NCBI RefSeq assembly: GCF_002087235.1
Contig: NZ_MUIO01000130.1
Coordinates: 1 to 57,193 of the forward strand
Source: Pseudomonas floridensis
GTDB taxonomy: Bacteria; Pseudomonadota; Gammaproteobacteria; Pseudomonadales; Pseudomonadaceae
DNA: 57,193 nt
Direction: 5' to 3'
Within the stretch, counting starts at the first letter, position 1, and every line of letters starts with the position of its first letter. This document shows, one piece after another, positions 9,083 to 17,076 of this stretch. The notes below the pieces were generated by a model. That model saw only the letters and a program-made list of their open reading frames with translations, was not told the origin of the DNA and made no database searches. A program made the translations under genes and the position numbers.

Positions 9083-9111
9083 GATGATGTCCTCCTCAGG
9101 ACCGCAAAATT

Positions 9112-9501
9112 TTATTGCATCGCGCCGATTGCATCCCAGCCTTCCTTGACCGTAGTCAGGAGCCCTGCGACTTCATCAAGCATCTTTTCATCGTTACGCG
9201 CACCCGCTTCAGCAAGACGTTTCATCATGTAGCGGTACAGGCTGTCCTGCCTGACCAGCGCCTCAGGCGGCTCGTTTTCAAGATCAAGACCTTCGCGCAG
9301 CCCTCCTACGATACCGATGGCCTTACTGATGAACACGCCCTTGCTCGCGACATCCTTGCGTGCCATGGCACCCTTTGCCTGAGCGATGCGGTCAAGACCA
9401 CCCTCCATCAACATCTGCACAAGACGGTGAGGACTGGCTTCAGAGGTCTGGGCCTGGGCGCCGATTTTCTGATACTGCCGCAAAGCTAACATCGGATTCA
9501 T
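9112..9501 (-). CDS. fliS: Flagellin export chaperone FliS
   Basis: The 129-residue protein starts MNPMLALRQYQKIGAQAQ and carries the FliS signature YQK..AQ..SPHRLVQMLMEGGLDRIAQAKGAM, followed by the four-helix core. FliS binds the C-terminus of flagellin in the cytoplasm, prevents premature polymerisation and hands it to the export gate. A ribosome site (GAGG) precedes the ATG. A FliA-type promoter at 9541-9567 lies 40 nt upstream, so fliS-fliT can be expressed late with fliC, independently of fliD. Confidence 0.95.
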   Translation of the reverse strand: MNPMLALRQYQKIGAQAQTSEASPHRLVQMLMEGGLDRIAQAKGAMARKDVASKGVFISKAIGIVGGLREGLDLENEPPEALVRQDSLYRYMMKRLAEAGARNDEKMLDEVAGLLTTVKEGWDAIGAMQ

Positions 9502-9540
9502 AATGGGCCTCGTAACGCGTTCGAAATATTGATACTCAAG

Positions 9541-9567
9541 CTATCGACGCGCAGCGCGTAAACTTTA
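9541..9567 (-). promoter_or_regulatory. FliA (sigma-28) type promoter of fliS
   Basis: The minus strand reads TAAAGTTT, 11 nt, then GTCGATAG. This is an exact -35 match and a near -10 match (GCCGATAA) at the standard spacing. The -35 element lies within a 14-nt palindrome (CTTTAGCGCTAAAG). Transcription would start near 9535, ahead of fliS at 9501. Confidence 0.8.
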
Positions 9568-9577
9568 GCGCTAAAGC

Positions 9578-9604
9578 AAGAACCCGACGCAGGGTCGGGT
9601 TCTT
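9578..9604 (-). terminator. Terminator hairpin after fliD
   Basis: A perfect 11-bp inverted repeat (AAGAACCCGAC / GTCGGGTTCTT) with a 5-nt loop lies 22 nt beyond the fliD stop. The downstream stretch on the minus strand (TTGCTTTAG) is only moderately T-rich. It separates fliD from the fliS promoter. Confidence 0.78.
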
Positions 9605-9625
9605 GATGTTCCAGGGAAAAAACGC

Positions 9626-11107
9626 TTACGACGCGTTTTTCTGAGCGTTCATCGCCTCGAAGATCGATGTGATGTTGCTGCTCGACTGTCTGAGCTGCCC
9701 GACAAGCAGGTCCATTTTGTTGTACTTGGTCTTCAATACTTCGGTCAATGACGATATGCGCAAATCCAGCGCTTCCTGATCGCTAGCCAGCCTCTTCTGC
9801 ACCTTGTTAAGGCTGGCCGTCTTGGTGGACAGAATGCCGTCGGAGTCAGTATAAGGTTTGAGCGCTTTCGTCAGACGCGCAACCAGACCCCCATCTACAA
9901 GCGTACCGTCAGGTTTTTTGGCACCGGTACCGTTAAACAGCGCCTGAACCTGTCCGCCCAGCTTTTTGTCGACCAACGCAGCTGTAAACTGCGCCGTATC
10001 CAGAGACAGCTTACCGTCAGCTTGCTGGGTTTTGATGCCCAATTGAGAGAGCGACCCCAAGCCGGAAGTCGACGTGGCAGTAGCGATCTGGTCACGAACC
10101 GCTGCGAGCAAGGCACGCGGAGTCGCATCACCGGTCAGGGCCGCAGCGGTGAATTTACCCTTGTCATCGATCGATCCCTTGGTCAGAGCACCGACCAGGG
10201 TGACCAGCGTATTGTAGGAGTCAACGAAAGACTGCAGCGACGTTTTCAAACCTTCGGTATTGGTGGCTACCGTGATAGTCGTCGTTGACGAAGCCGTTGT
10301 ACTGGGGGCTACCAGCTCGAATGAAAGACCGGAAATGGCTTTACTTACCGTGTTCGTCTTGCTGGTCAGACTCAGACCATCAACAGAGAACACAGCGTCT
10401 TTGGCAACTTCAGTAATCGCTCCCGCGCCAGGAATCGGCTTGCCATTTGCATCGGTAGCCGTACTGGTGGCGCTCATCAACTTGGTACCGTCGATGTTCA
10501 ACGCTTCCTGACCCGCCCCACCCTTGACCGATATATCACTGCCCGCACCTGTGGTGGTCGAACTGAATACTAGCCTTGAGCCGTTGTTGTCATTGATGAT
10601 GTTGGCGCTGATACCCTTGCCCTGAAGCGTCGAGTTGATTTTGTCGCGCACCTCTTCGAGCGTGGACGTCTTGTCGATGACAACCTTTTCAGTAGTGCCA
10701 TTCTGAGTGATTTCCAGAGTACCACTCGGAATGGCACTCGATTTCGTTGAATCAAGCGCAGCCGTCGAGACCTTTGAAGCGGTAGCCAGATTCGTGACGT
10801 TAATGGCATAGGTGCCATTGACGGCCGTATTACTTGCCGTCGCCTTAATCATTGCCTCGTTGGATGAGGTCGCCGCAAAGCCTTGAAACGCAGGCGTCGA
10901 GCTACTGAGCGTATCCAGGGTCTTCTGAAACGCAGCCAACGCAGACGTCAACTGACTGACGCCCGAGAGCGAGGCCTGGGTGGTAGCGGTCTGCTTGTTG
11001 ATCTGGGTCTGCTTGGGCGCTTTTTCAGCAGCGACCAGACCCTCGACGATTGCAGTGATTTGCAGACCTGAACCCAGGCCCGTGGTAGGTACGATTGGAC
11101 TTGCCAT
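9626..11107 (-). CDS. fliD: Flagellar cap protein FliD
   Basis: FliD (HAP2) forms the filament cap that guides flagellin polymerisation and in pseudomonads can act as an adhesin. The 493-residue protein starts MASPIVPTTGLGSGLQITAIVEGLV, the conserved FliD N-terminus. The middle is Thr/Ser/Ala-rich and variable, as is usual for surface-exposed domains. The C-terminal coiled coil (SLTEVLKTKYNKMDLLVGQLRQSSSNI) is typical. A strong ribosome site (GGGAGAAGC) precedes the ATG. It lies 83 nt after flaG. I find no convincing sigma-54 or FliA promoter directly upstream, so it may be read from flaG. Confidence 0.96.
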   Translation of the reverse strand: MASPIVPTTGLGSGLQITAIVEGLVAAEKAPKQTQINKQTATTQASLSGVSQLTSALAAFQKTLDTLSSSTPAFQGFAATSSNEAMIKATASNTAVNGTYAINVTNLATASKVSTAALDSTKSSAIPSGTLEITQNGTTEKVVIDKTSTLEEVRDKINSTLQGKGISANIINDNNGSRLVFSSTTTGAGSDISVKGGAGQEALNIDGTKLMSATSTATDANGKPIPGAGAITEVAKDAVFSVDGLSLTSKTNTVSKAISGLSFELVAPSTTASSTTTITVATNTEGLKTSLQSFVDSYNTLVTLVGALTKGSIDDKGKFTAAALTGDATPRALLAAVRDQIATATSTSGLGSLSQLGIKTQQADGKLSLDTAQFTAALVDKKLGGQVQALFNGTGAKKPDGTLVDGGLVARLTKALKPYTDSDGILSTKTASLNKVQKRLASDQEALDLRISSLTEVLKTKYNKMDLLVGQLRQSSSNITSIFEAMNAQKNAS

Positions 11108-11190
11108 GGTGCTTCTCCCTTCAAGAATGTCGCGGGATTTACTGCCCTTTCAAATAGCTCGTAATCCGGCAACAAATACCGTAACGGCGA

Positions 11191-11583
11191 TCAGGCCCTG
11201 GCGCGAAACAGCAAACTGTTCGCATCACTGAGGCTATCGGCCAGTTTCAGGATTTCTGCATTGGGAATCTGCCTTACTACCTCACCGGAGTCGCTTGCAA
11301 TCACCTTGACGATCACCTTGCCAGACTCTTCATCGATCGAAAACTCAAGATTGCGCTTCACCGTGTGAAAGAACTTCTGGATGTCCTCGGCGGCCGCCTT
11401 GACTTTGGCATCGTCCTCGGCGTCGTCCTTGGGCAGGTCAGAGCTTTTACTCTCAGCCATGGCGGTAACGCGCTCCATTGGCTTTGCATCGGCAGGCTTA
11501 TCAACTGACGGAGCAGCCATGGGGGCCTGACTCGCCGGCTGAACGGCCGGATAAGACAAGTTCAGCTTCACACTCATATCCAT
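11191..11583 (-). CDS. flaG: FlaG family flagellar protein
   Basis: FlaG proteins lie between flagellin and cap genes in many polar-flagellated bacteria and influence filament length; the mechanism is not settled. The C-terminal half holds the FlaG domain (KVIVKVIASDSGEVVRQIPNAEILKLADSL, about residues 90-120). The N-terminal half is Pro/Ala-rich and low in complexity. I choose the ATG at 11583 (MDMSVKLNLSYP, 130 residues) because AGAGG lies 8 nt upstream; earlier starts would overlap that site. It sits downstream of the fliC terminator and upstream of fliD. Confidence 0.9.
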   Translation of the reverse strand: MDMSVKLNLSYPAVQPASQAPMAAPSVDKPADAKPMERVTAMAESKSSDLPKDDAEDDAKVKAAAEDIQKFFHTVKRNLEFSIDEESGKVIVKVIASDSGEVVRQIPNAEILKLADSLSDANSLLFRARA

Positions 11584-11602
11584 GACCATCACCTCTGAAA
11601 GT

Positions 11603-11638
11603 AAAAAAGCGAGAGAGCACCGTTAAGTACTCCCCCGC
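11603..11638 (-). terminator. Rho-independent terminator of fliC
   Basis: On the minus strand a 12-bp stem, in which three pairs are G-U, closes a 6-nt loop and is followed by six T. It begins 18 nt after the fliC stop and leaves flaG to readthrough or to its own promoter. Confidence 0.83.
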
Positions 11639-11655
11639 CAAAACTCATCCCGATA

Positions 11656-12504
11656 TTACTGAAGCAGTTTCAGTACAGCGGATGGCAGCTGGTTAGCCTG
11701 GGCCAGAACAGAGGTGGAAGCCTGTTGCAGAGTCTGTTGCTTGGTCAGGTTTGCAGTTTCAGCAGCAAAGTCGGTATCTTCGATACGGCTCAGTGCCTGG
11801 CTGGCGTTTGCGTTGATGTTTTGCAGGTTGGAGATGGTGCTGGTCAGACGGTTTTGTACAGCACCCAGATCGGAACGGGTGTTGTTGATAGTCGACAGAG
11901 CCGAGTCGATTGCGGCGATGGCTGCGGAGAAGTTGGTCTCTGCGGCGGCGCTGTCGGAACCGACGATGGTGATTGCCGAACCCACACCCATGGTGTTTGC
12001 GTCAAAGCTGGCGCTCAGAGTTACGGAGATCTGGTTCGCAGAGCCGGAATCGGAACCCACCTGGAAAGTCATGGTGCTGGCAGAACCGTTAAGCAGGCTC
12101 TTGCCGTTCAGGTTGGTACTGTTGGCGATACGGGTCAGTTCCGAACTCATCTGAGCGAATTCTTTGTTCAGCGCATCACGACCTTCAGGGCTGTTACTGT
12201 CGTTTCGCGACTGAACGGCCAGTTCACGCATACGCTGCAGAATGCTGGTGGACTCTTGCAGAGCGCCTTCAGTGGTCTGCACGATCGAGATACCGTCGCT
12301 GGCGTTTTTGATCGCCATGTTCTGGCCACGGATCTGCGAAGTGATCTTGGTCTGAGTGATACTACCGCCAGCATCATCTGCAGCAGTGTTGATTTTCTTA
12401 CCGGTGGACAGGCGCTCCATCGATTTGGACAGCGCGTCGGAAGCTCGGCCCAGGTTCTTCTGGACGTTCAACGATGTTACGTTGGTGTTTACTGTTAAAG
12501 CCAT
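11656..12504 (-). CDS. fliC: Flagellin FliC with a strongly altered flg22 epitope
   Basis: This 282-residue flagellin has the usual N-terminus (MALTVNTNVTSLNVQKNLGR) and C-terminus (QQASTSVLAQANQLPSAVL) that form the D0/D1 coiled-coil core. The length and the variable middle match P. syringae flagellin. Serines 143, 164, 176, 183, 193 and 201, which carry glycan in P. syringae pv. tabaci, are all present at those positions. The flg22 region (30-51) reads ERLSTGKKINTAADDAGG then SITQ. The usual P. syringae form is TRLSSGLKINSAKDDAAG then LQIA, so the change involves no indel. Gly47 (epitope position 18) is kept. A FliA promoter at 12586-12612 drives the gene and a terminator follows it. Export should use FliS. 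Confidence 0.97.
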   Translation of the reverse strand: MALTVNTNVTSLNVQKNLGRASDALSKSMERLSTGKKINTAADDAGGSITQTKITSQIRGQNMAIKNASDGISIVQTTEGALQESTSILQRMRELAVQSRNDSNSPEGRDALNKEFAQMSSELTRIANSTNLNGKSLLNGSASTMTFQVGSDSGSANQISVTLSASFDANTMGVGSAITIVGSDSAAAETNFSAAIAAIDSALSTINNTRSDLGAVQNRLTSTISNLQNINANASQALSRIEDTDFAAETANLTKQQTLQQASTSVLAQANQLPSAVLKLLQ

Positions 12505-12585
12505 GATGAATTCCTCGTGGGTTGTGTATTACGTGGCTTCCGGCCCCTGCAAGCGCCGGGTGTGCCTAGAGAACCTTCGTAATAG

Positions 12586-12612
12586 TTATCGTCGCGATGG
12601 CAGGTTGCTTGA
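12586..12612 (-). promoter_or_regulatory. FliA (sigma-28) promoter of fliC
   Basis: The minus strand reads TCAAGCAA, 11 nt, then GACGATAA, close to the sigma-28 consensus TAAAGTTT-N11-GCCGATAA; TCAAG is a common -35 form in Pseudomonas. It lies about 80 nt ahead of the fliC ATG. A T-rich stretch sits just upstream. The rest of 12505-12823 holds no gene I can support. Confidence 0.82.
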
Positions 12613-12771
12613 GGGTTTTTTTTTAATATTTTGCTAGCAGTCTGCCACCCCTTATAAAACAAGGGCTTGAAGCACAACCATGCAAAAAAACGAGGAGGTT
12701 CACCGGCCTGAATGGCGCTTTTTAAGTGGGGTGCTGCACTGAAGTCGTCTTTATGCAACCTATTATTCAAA

Positions 12772-12805
12772 AAAAACGCCTGCGATTTTAACCGCAGGCG
12801 TTTTT
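12772..12805. terminator. Bidirectional hairpin terminator downstream of the ketoacyl synthase gene
   Basis: A perfect 13-bp inverted repeat (AAAAACGCCTGCG / CGCAGGCGTTTTT) surrounds an 8-nt loop and gives a T run on either strand. It lies 19 nt after the stop of the minus-strand ketoacyl synthase gene. Confidence 0.9.
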
Positions 12806-12823
12806 ATTTCACGTAACGCTTGT

Positions 12824-13750
12824 TCAGCCGCGATAAATGATTGCCGAGCCCCATGACAAGCCGACACCAAAACCACTCAATGCCACGCGATTCCAGGACG
12901 AGCCCAACACGTGCTTCTCGATCAGCAGGGGAATGCTGGAGGACACCGTATTGCCAGTCTCGACCATGTCCTTGAGAAACTTTTCGGGCTTGTCTTCGAA
13001 ACGACGCGCCACGGCGTCCACTATGGCGGCGCTGCCCTGGTGAATGCAGAACGCATCGATGTCATCGGGCTGAAGACCGGACTCGCCCAGCAGCTCGTGC
13101 AGGTGAGCAGGCACTTTGAGCAGGGCGAAGTTGAACACCTGCCGGCCGTTCATGAAAAACACGCCATTACTGACTTTCAGGTGCGGCGCACCGGAACCGT
13201 CAGTGCCGAACTTTGCCTTGCCCAACTGCCAGGCAGCACCCTCGCCCATCCAGGTGGCCGTGGCTGCGTCGCCGAACAACATGGTGGTATTGCGATCTTC
13301 GGGGTCGACAATCTTCGAGTAAGGGTCGGCAGTGATCAGCAAACCGTTCTTGAGGCCTGCGGCCTCCATGAAGCCCTTGATCGCATAGATGCCATAGACA
13401 TAGCCGGAACAGCCGAGAGAAATATCGAATGCAGCGACATTGGTCGACAGGCCCAGTTTGTCCTGCACGATGGCGGCGGTGTGAGGCAGCCCTTCTTCGT
13501 CACCGTTCTGGGTGACGACGATCAGCACATCGATGTCTTCGCGCTTGAGCTGCGGATTGTTGGCAAACAGTGTATTGGCCGCTTCTACACACAGATCCGA
13601 GGTTTCCTGACCGTCAGCCTTGCGCGGCAGGAACGTGGAGCCGATCTTCCCCAGAATGAATTCTTCATCCTTGTCGAATCTGGCACCTTGAGCGTAGTTA
13701 TCGACGCCTTCAGCGGGCACGTAACTCGCTATGCTTTTTATGCCAATCAT
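12824..13750 (-). CDS. Beta-ketoacyl-ACP synthase III homologue of the flagellin glycosylation island
   Basis: The 308-residue protein is a FabH-type thiolase-fold enzyme. The catalytic triad is visible: Cys in DISLGCSGYVYG, His in CIHQGSAAI and Asn in ETGNTVSSSIP. I place the start at 13750 (MIGIKSIASYVPAEGVDN), 5 nt after a GGAAG ribosome site; the longer reading adds an unlikely leader. It corresponds to orf3 of the glycosylation island beside fliC in P. syringae, whose role there is less clear than that of fgt1/fgt2. It probably builds a short acyl group, but the acceptor is not evident from sequence. A hairpin at 13971-13998 separates it from fgt1, so it may have its own promoter. Confidence 0.88.
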   Translation of the reverse strand: MIGIKSIASYVPAEGVDNYAQGARFDKDEEFILGKIGSTFLPRKADGQETSDLCVEAANTLFANNPQLKREDIDVLIVVTQNGDEEGLPHTAAIVQDKLGLSTNVAAFDISLGCSGYVYGIYAIKGFMEAAGLKNGLLITADPYSKIVDPEDRNTTMLFGDAATATWMGEGAAWQLGKAKFGTDGSGAPHLKVSNGVFFMNGRQVFNFALLKVPAHLHELLGESGLQPDDIDAFCIHQGSAAIVDAVARRFEDKPEKFLKDMVETGNTVSSSIPLLIEKHVLGSSWNRVALSGFGVGLSWGSAIIYRG

Positions 13751-13911
13751 CATGGCTTCCCGATTAGTAAACAGGTAAATGTTCGTCCCAAAAAAAATCA
13801 GGGCGCTACCGAATAGAGGCGAATTGCGGACATTTTCAGGGCGCATGACACATTAAGGCAAGTCAGGCGCTTGTCACTCGCGGTAAAACATTACAGAGGA
13901 GATGCACTTTA

Positions 13912-13925
13912 TGACCTGCAGGTCA
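13912..13925. promoter_or_regulatory. Perfect 14-bp palindrome upstream of the ketoacyl synthase gene
   Basis: TGACCTGCAGGTCA is a perfect inverted repeat lying about 160 nt upstream of the ketoacyl synthase start, in the 305-nt gap between that gene and fgt1. The size and symmetry suit a dimeric regulator operator, but no regulator can be named. The rest of the gap shows only the fgt1 hairpin. Confidence 0.4.
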
Positions 13926-13970
13926 CTTGGGCGCGCAGGCTTTGCGATAATTTACGTCGGGGGAAAAGCG

Positions 13971-13998
13971 CGCTGGAGCCTGGCGGGCAGCTCCAGCG
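13971..13998 (-). terminator. Terminator hairpin after fgt1
   Basis: A perfect 9-bp stem (CGCTGGAGC / GCTCCAGCG) with a 10-nt loop lies about 58 nt beyond the fgt1 stop. On the minus strand it is followed by CGCTTTTCCCC, a short T run. Confidence 0.6.
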
Positions 13999-14055
13999 AA
14001 GAGGGTCAAACACACCAAAACCGTTGCGCAGCGCCGGGTTCCACTGGCATAAGGC

Positions 14056-16962
14056 TCAAACAGCCAAGGTGAACCCCTGCCCTTGGAGGGCAAGATTGGC
14101 GTTATAGGCTTCGTCCTGCGCGAACTGCACTGACCATTTGTCCATCAGCGCAGTGAGCTCCTGATTCGACGCATGCACAACTCCGCCATGCACCACCTGA
14201 ACATGCGGGGTCCACACTGTGAGATAGCCTGTCTGGCCAGCCTTGAGACACAGATCAACGTCACTCAGCGTTTCAGGGAATGCTTGTTCATCAAGTCCGC
14301 CGAGTGCGTCATACAACGCCTTGGCAATCATCAGGCACGCCGACGACACGGCAGAGTAGTTTTGCTCGACTACCAGACGATGCATGTAACCGGTAGACAT
14401 CTTCGACTCGCCAACAAAGCCCGACCCAACGCCACCATTGAAGCCCAGAATCAGGCCTGCCTGGGTTACCGCGCCTTCACGGTCCACCAGCTTGGCCCCC
14501 ACAACGCCTACTTCCGGACGCTGTGCATGATTGAGCAGTGACTCGATCCAGCCGACATTGACGATCTGGCTTTGCGCATCCAGCAGGATCAGGTATTCGC
14601 CACCAGCCTCCTGCCCCAGCAGATTGCGCAAGGAGGAGGTGCTCATGCGCTGCCCGGCACGAAAAACACGCACACGGGCGGACGATTGTTCCTGCTTGTC
14701 GAGCCAGGTCGACAGGTCGGCAGATGTACTGGCGTTATCACCGATCAGTACTTCGTAGCGCGGATAGCGGGTCCGTTGCAGGATGCTTTGCAGACAGCGT
14801 TGCAACTCAGGCAGGTTGTCCTGACCGATCAGCACAATGGAGACCATCGGCCGGTGGGCGTGGCGGTAGTCGACTTTATAGGTGCCGGGCTGCAGCGAAC
14901 TGACCTCCGCTTGATAACCCCGCTTTCCAAGGTGCCGCTTGAGCGCCTTTTGTTCGTCCGGATTGTCTTTCAGCGCCGGCGCATCGCAGATCAGCATGGG
15001 TTCGCTCAGATGAGCCAGACCGCTCATGCCGCCCAGCTCGATCAGGCGCAGCAACAGATCGAATTCAAGCGCCCTGGGAAGTTCACGTGAATAGCCGCCC
15101 GCCTCGACCAAGACATCACGACGGATCAACCAATGGGAAGCCATCAGGGTTGGCAGGCTTTGCAGCAGGTCCAGGTTAAAACCCGGCCGGAACACGGTGG
15201 TCAGGGTGCCATTGGATTGACGTTGAATCTCGTCTACCGCAACCGCCCGACATTGCGCCGCATCGATCAGCTCAGCACTGGCCAGCAGCAAGCCACTACG
15301 GGTGAACTCCTCGCCCGCCCGCGCGAGCATCAGCCAGTCGCTGGATGACTGCCTGGCGATCTGGTTGATCTTGTCGACCCAATTGCTGTCGGTGACCTTA
15401 ACGAAATGCAGGGTATTGTTCATTGTGGTCACTGCCGGTAATTCTCCGGTCGTAAACACCACCACTTTGAAGGCCTTGTAATGGCTGTTGATCAGGCTGT
15501 CGAACGTTGCCTGCAGCTTGAATACGTCGGCGTCCAGGTCCAGTACCAAAATGCCGATCTGCGACCCGGCCGGTTGGCCTGCAAGCTTTTTGGTGATCTG
15601 TTCGAGAGATTCAGGCGTCGGATCACGCGAATCGAGCCAGTTCAGCAACTGGCCGGAAGCCATCCGGTTGAGCAATTGGCCGTTATCAATACCCGAGGCC
15701 GTTTCAAGACGCTTGCCCCAGGCCGAAACAAGCTCGAGAGGCTTTACACTGTCTTTGTCTTTACTGCGGCTCAGCTCGTCAGTCAAGCTCTGTACGACAC
15801 CAAGATTGAAGGCGTAGGTTTCGTAGGCATGCCACAGGCGACTAAGTCTTGTTTCGGCATCCGGGTTGCTTTGCGTACGCAACAACTCGGCCTGTTTAAG
15901 TAGAGCAGCTTCAAGCCCCTCCATCTGCATGCGACCCGACGGCATCAGGTGAATCAGAAACTCGATTCTGGCCAGCTCATCGAACAACGGCTGATTGTAA
16001 AACGGCAGCTCTACGAACTGGCGAGGTTCAAATAGCGCATCTGACTTCTCCAGAGCAACGTTCCAGACCGCGCTGATGATTTTTTCGTCGGCTTGAAAAC
16101 CTTGAGTGCTGAGACGTTCGGCCATAGCAGCAAGCCCGTCCAGGATCTTCTGAACGCCCTGAGGGCCTTCCAGGCCCGAGCCTTCGCCAAGCAGCGCAAC
16201 CAGTCCCCTGGCGAAGGTCTCACGAGCCCCTTTGGCTTTGGGATCGATGTGCTTGACCGCTGCAGCTATCGACGCGCCATAGCGCAGCCCCGTCTCCTTG
16301 CCTGGCATTAGGTGCAGCGCATAAGCAATCGGCAGAATGCGCACGCGAGCAGCTGCAACCAAGTAATTCATGTAGCCGATTTCCTGCCAGTGCGGCTCGG
16401 TTTCTTCGGCAAGCGACGTGAACCACCGCTTCGCCAGCTCAGACCGCGTAACCGCACTGAGCAGCGACAAGGCCTCGCCCATGAAACTCAGAACCCGCTC
16501 ACCAGGACTGTCTGACGCATAGTCTTCGCAGGTTTTTCGGTCTCGACGAAAATAGTCCACGTGATTGACCTGCGCCTGATAGCCCAGGCTATAACCCTGA
16601 CAAGCGCCGTAGGTCGGGTTGCTTTCAAGAAAGCTCAAGGCAGTGGTCAGCGCATCCGGCAGCAGGAAACTGTCGACCGCAGCCTGCACCACGAACGGCG
16701 TGCTGACATGCTTGAGTCCTTCGGCAATCCTGTAATCGAGGCCGGCCTCGGCCAGTGCCGCGTTCTGTACATAATGCACACCGCAAGTGTTGGCGATATC
16801 GGCATCAGGCTGAGCCGACGCATCAACCACCACGATGCTGCACGCAAAGCCGCTGTAATACTTCAAGGCACGGCGAAGGAAATCAGGCTGGTCCTTGGCC
16901 ATCAACACCAGAGTCAGACGCTGATTCAGAGCGGCGTGTTCATTTCCAGAGTGGCGTTGCAT
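14056..16962 (-). CDS. fgt1: Flagellin glycosyltransferase Fgt1
   Basis: The 968-residue cytoplasmic protein has an N-terminal glycosyltransferase-like domain (about 12-250: LTLVLMAKDQPDFLRRALKYY), a middle domain with the Phe-Arg-Pro-Gly-Phe-Asn signature near residue 610 (VFRPGFNLDLLQSLP), and a C-terminal family-2 domain (about 710-960) with VSIVLIGQDNLPELQRCLQS, HAQRPEVGVVG and the acidic SDVDLCLKAG motif. In P. syringae the fgt1/fgt2 pair beside fliC is required for flagellin glycosylation, and loss of fgt1 leaves flagellin unglycosylated. It is a paralogue of Fgt2 and of the glycosyltransferase at 42598 but lacks their C-terminal GT-B-like domain. It lies 114 nt after fgt2 on the same strand. 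Confidence 0.9.
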   Translation of the reverse strand: MQRHSGNEHAALNQRLTLVLMAKDQPDFLRRALKYYSGFACSIVVVDASAQPDADIANTCGVHYVQNAALAEAGLDYRIAEGLKHVSTPFVVQAAVDSFLLPDALTTALSFLESNPTYGACQGYSLGYQAQVNHVDYFRRDRKTCEDYASDSPGERVLSFMGEALSLLSAVTRSELAKRWFTSLAEETEPHWQEIGYMNYLVAAARVRILPIAYALHLMPGKETGLRYGASIAAAVKHIDPKAKGARETFARGLVALLGEGSGLEGPQGVQKILDGLAAMAERLSTQGFQADEKIISAVWNVALEKSDALFEPRQFVELPFYNQPLFDELARIEFLIHLMPSGRMQMEGLEAALLKQAELLRTQSNPDAETRLSRLWHAYETYAFNLGVVQSLTDELSRSKDKDSVKPLELVSAWGKRLETASGIDNGQLLNRMASGQLLNWLDSRDPTPESLEQITKKLAGQPAGSQIGILVLDLDADVFKLQATFDSLINSHYKAFKVVVFTTGELPAVTTMNNTLHFVKVTDSNWVDKINQIARQSSSDWLMLARAGEEFTRSGLLLASAELIDAAQCRAVAVDEIQRQSNGTLTTVFRPGFNLDLLQSLPTLMASHWLIRRDVLVEAGGYSRELPRALEFDLLLRLIELGGMSGLAHLSEPMLICDAPALKDNPDEQKALKRHLGKRGYQAEVSSLQPGTYKVDYRHAHRPMVSIVLIGQDNLPELQRCLQSILQRTRYPRYEVLIGDNASTSADLSTWLDKQEQSSARVRVFRAGQRMSTSSLRNLLGQEAGGEYLILLDAQSQIVNVGWIESLLNHAQRPEVGVVGAKLVDREGAVTQAGLILGFNGGVGSGFVGESKMSTGYMHRLVVEQNYSAVSSACLMIAKALYDALGGLDEQAFPETLSDVDLCLKAGQTGYLTVWTPHVQVVHGGVVHASNQELTALMDKWSVQFAQDEAYNANLALQGQGFTLAV

Positions 16963-17076
16963 GATGTTTCCCTATAACGAATCAATTGCGTCTTCAACTC
17001 GCAGCAGGCGTTGAAGCAAGAACGTAACGTGGCAGCGCCAGCGAGCGAGACGCTGGCCTGTGGACAAACGATCAGA

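Noticed and set aside
11108..11190. Sigma-54 promoter before fliD
   Set aside because: No GG-N10-GC arrangement resembling TGGCAC-N5-TTGC was found on the correct strand; fliD is possibly read from flaG or from within it.
12495..12770. 91-codon minus-strand frame upstream of fliC
   Set aside because: It covers the FliA promoter of fliC, has no ribosome site and no recognisable features.
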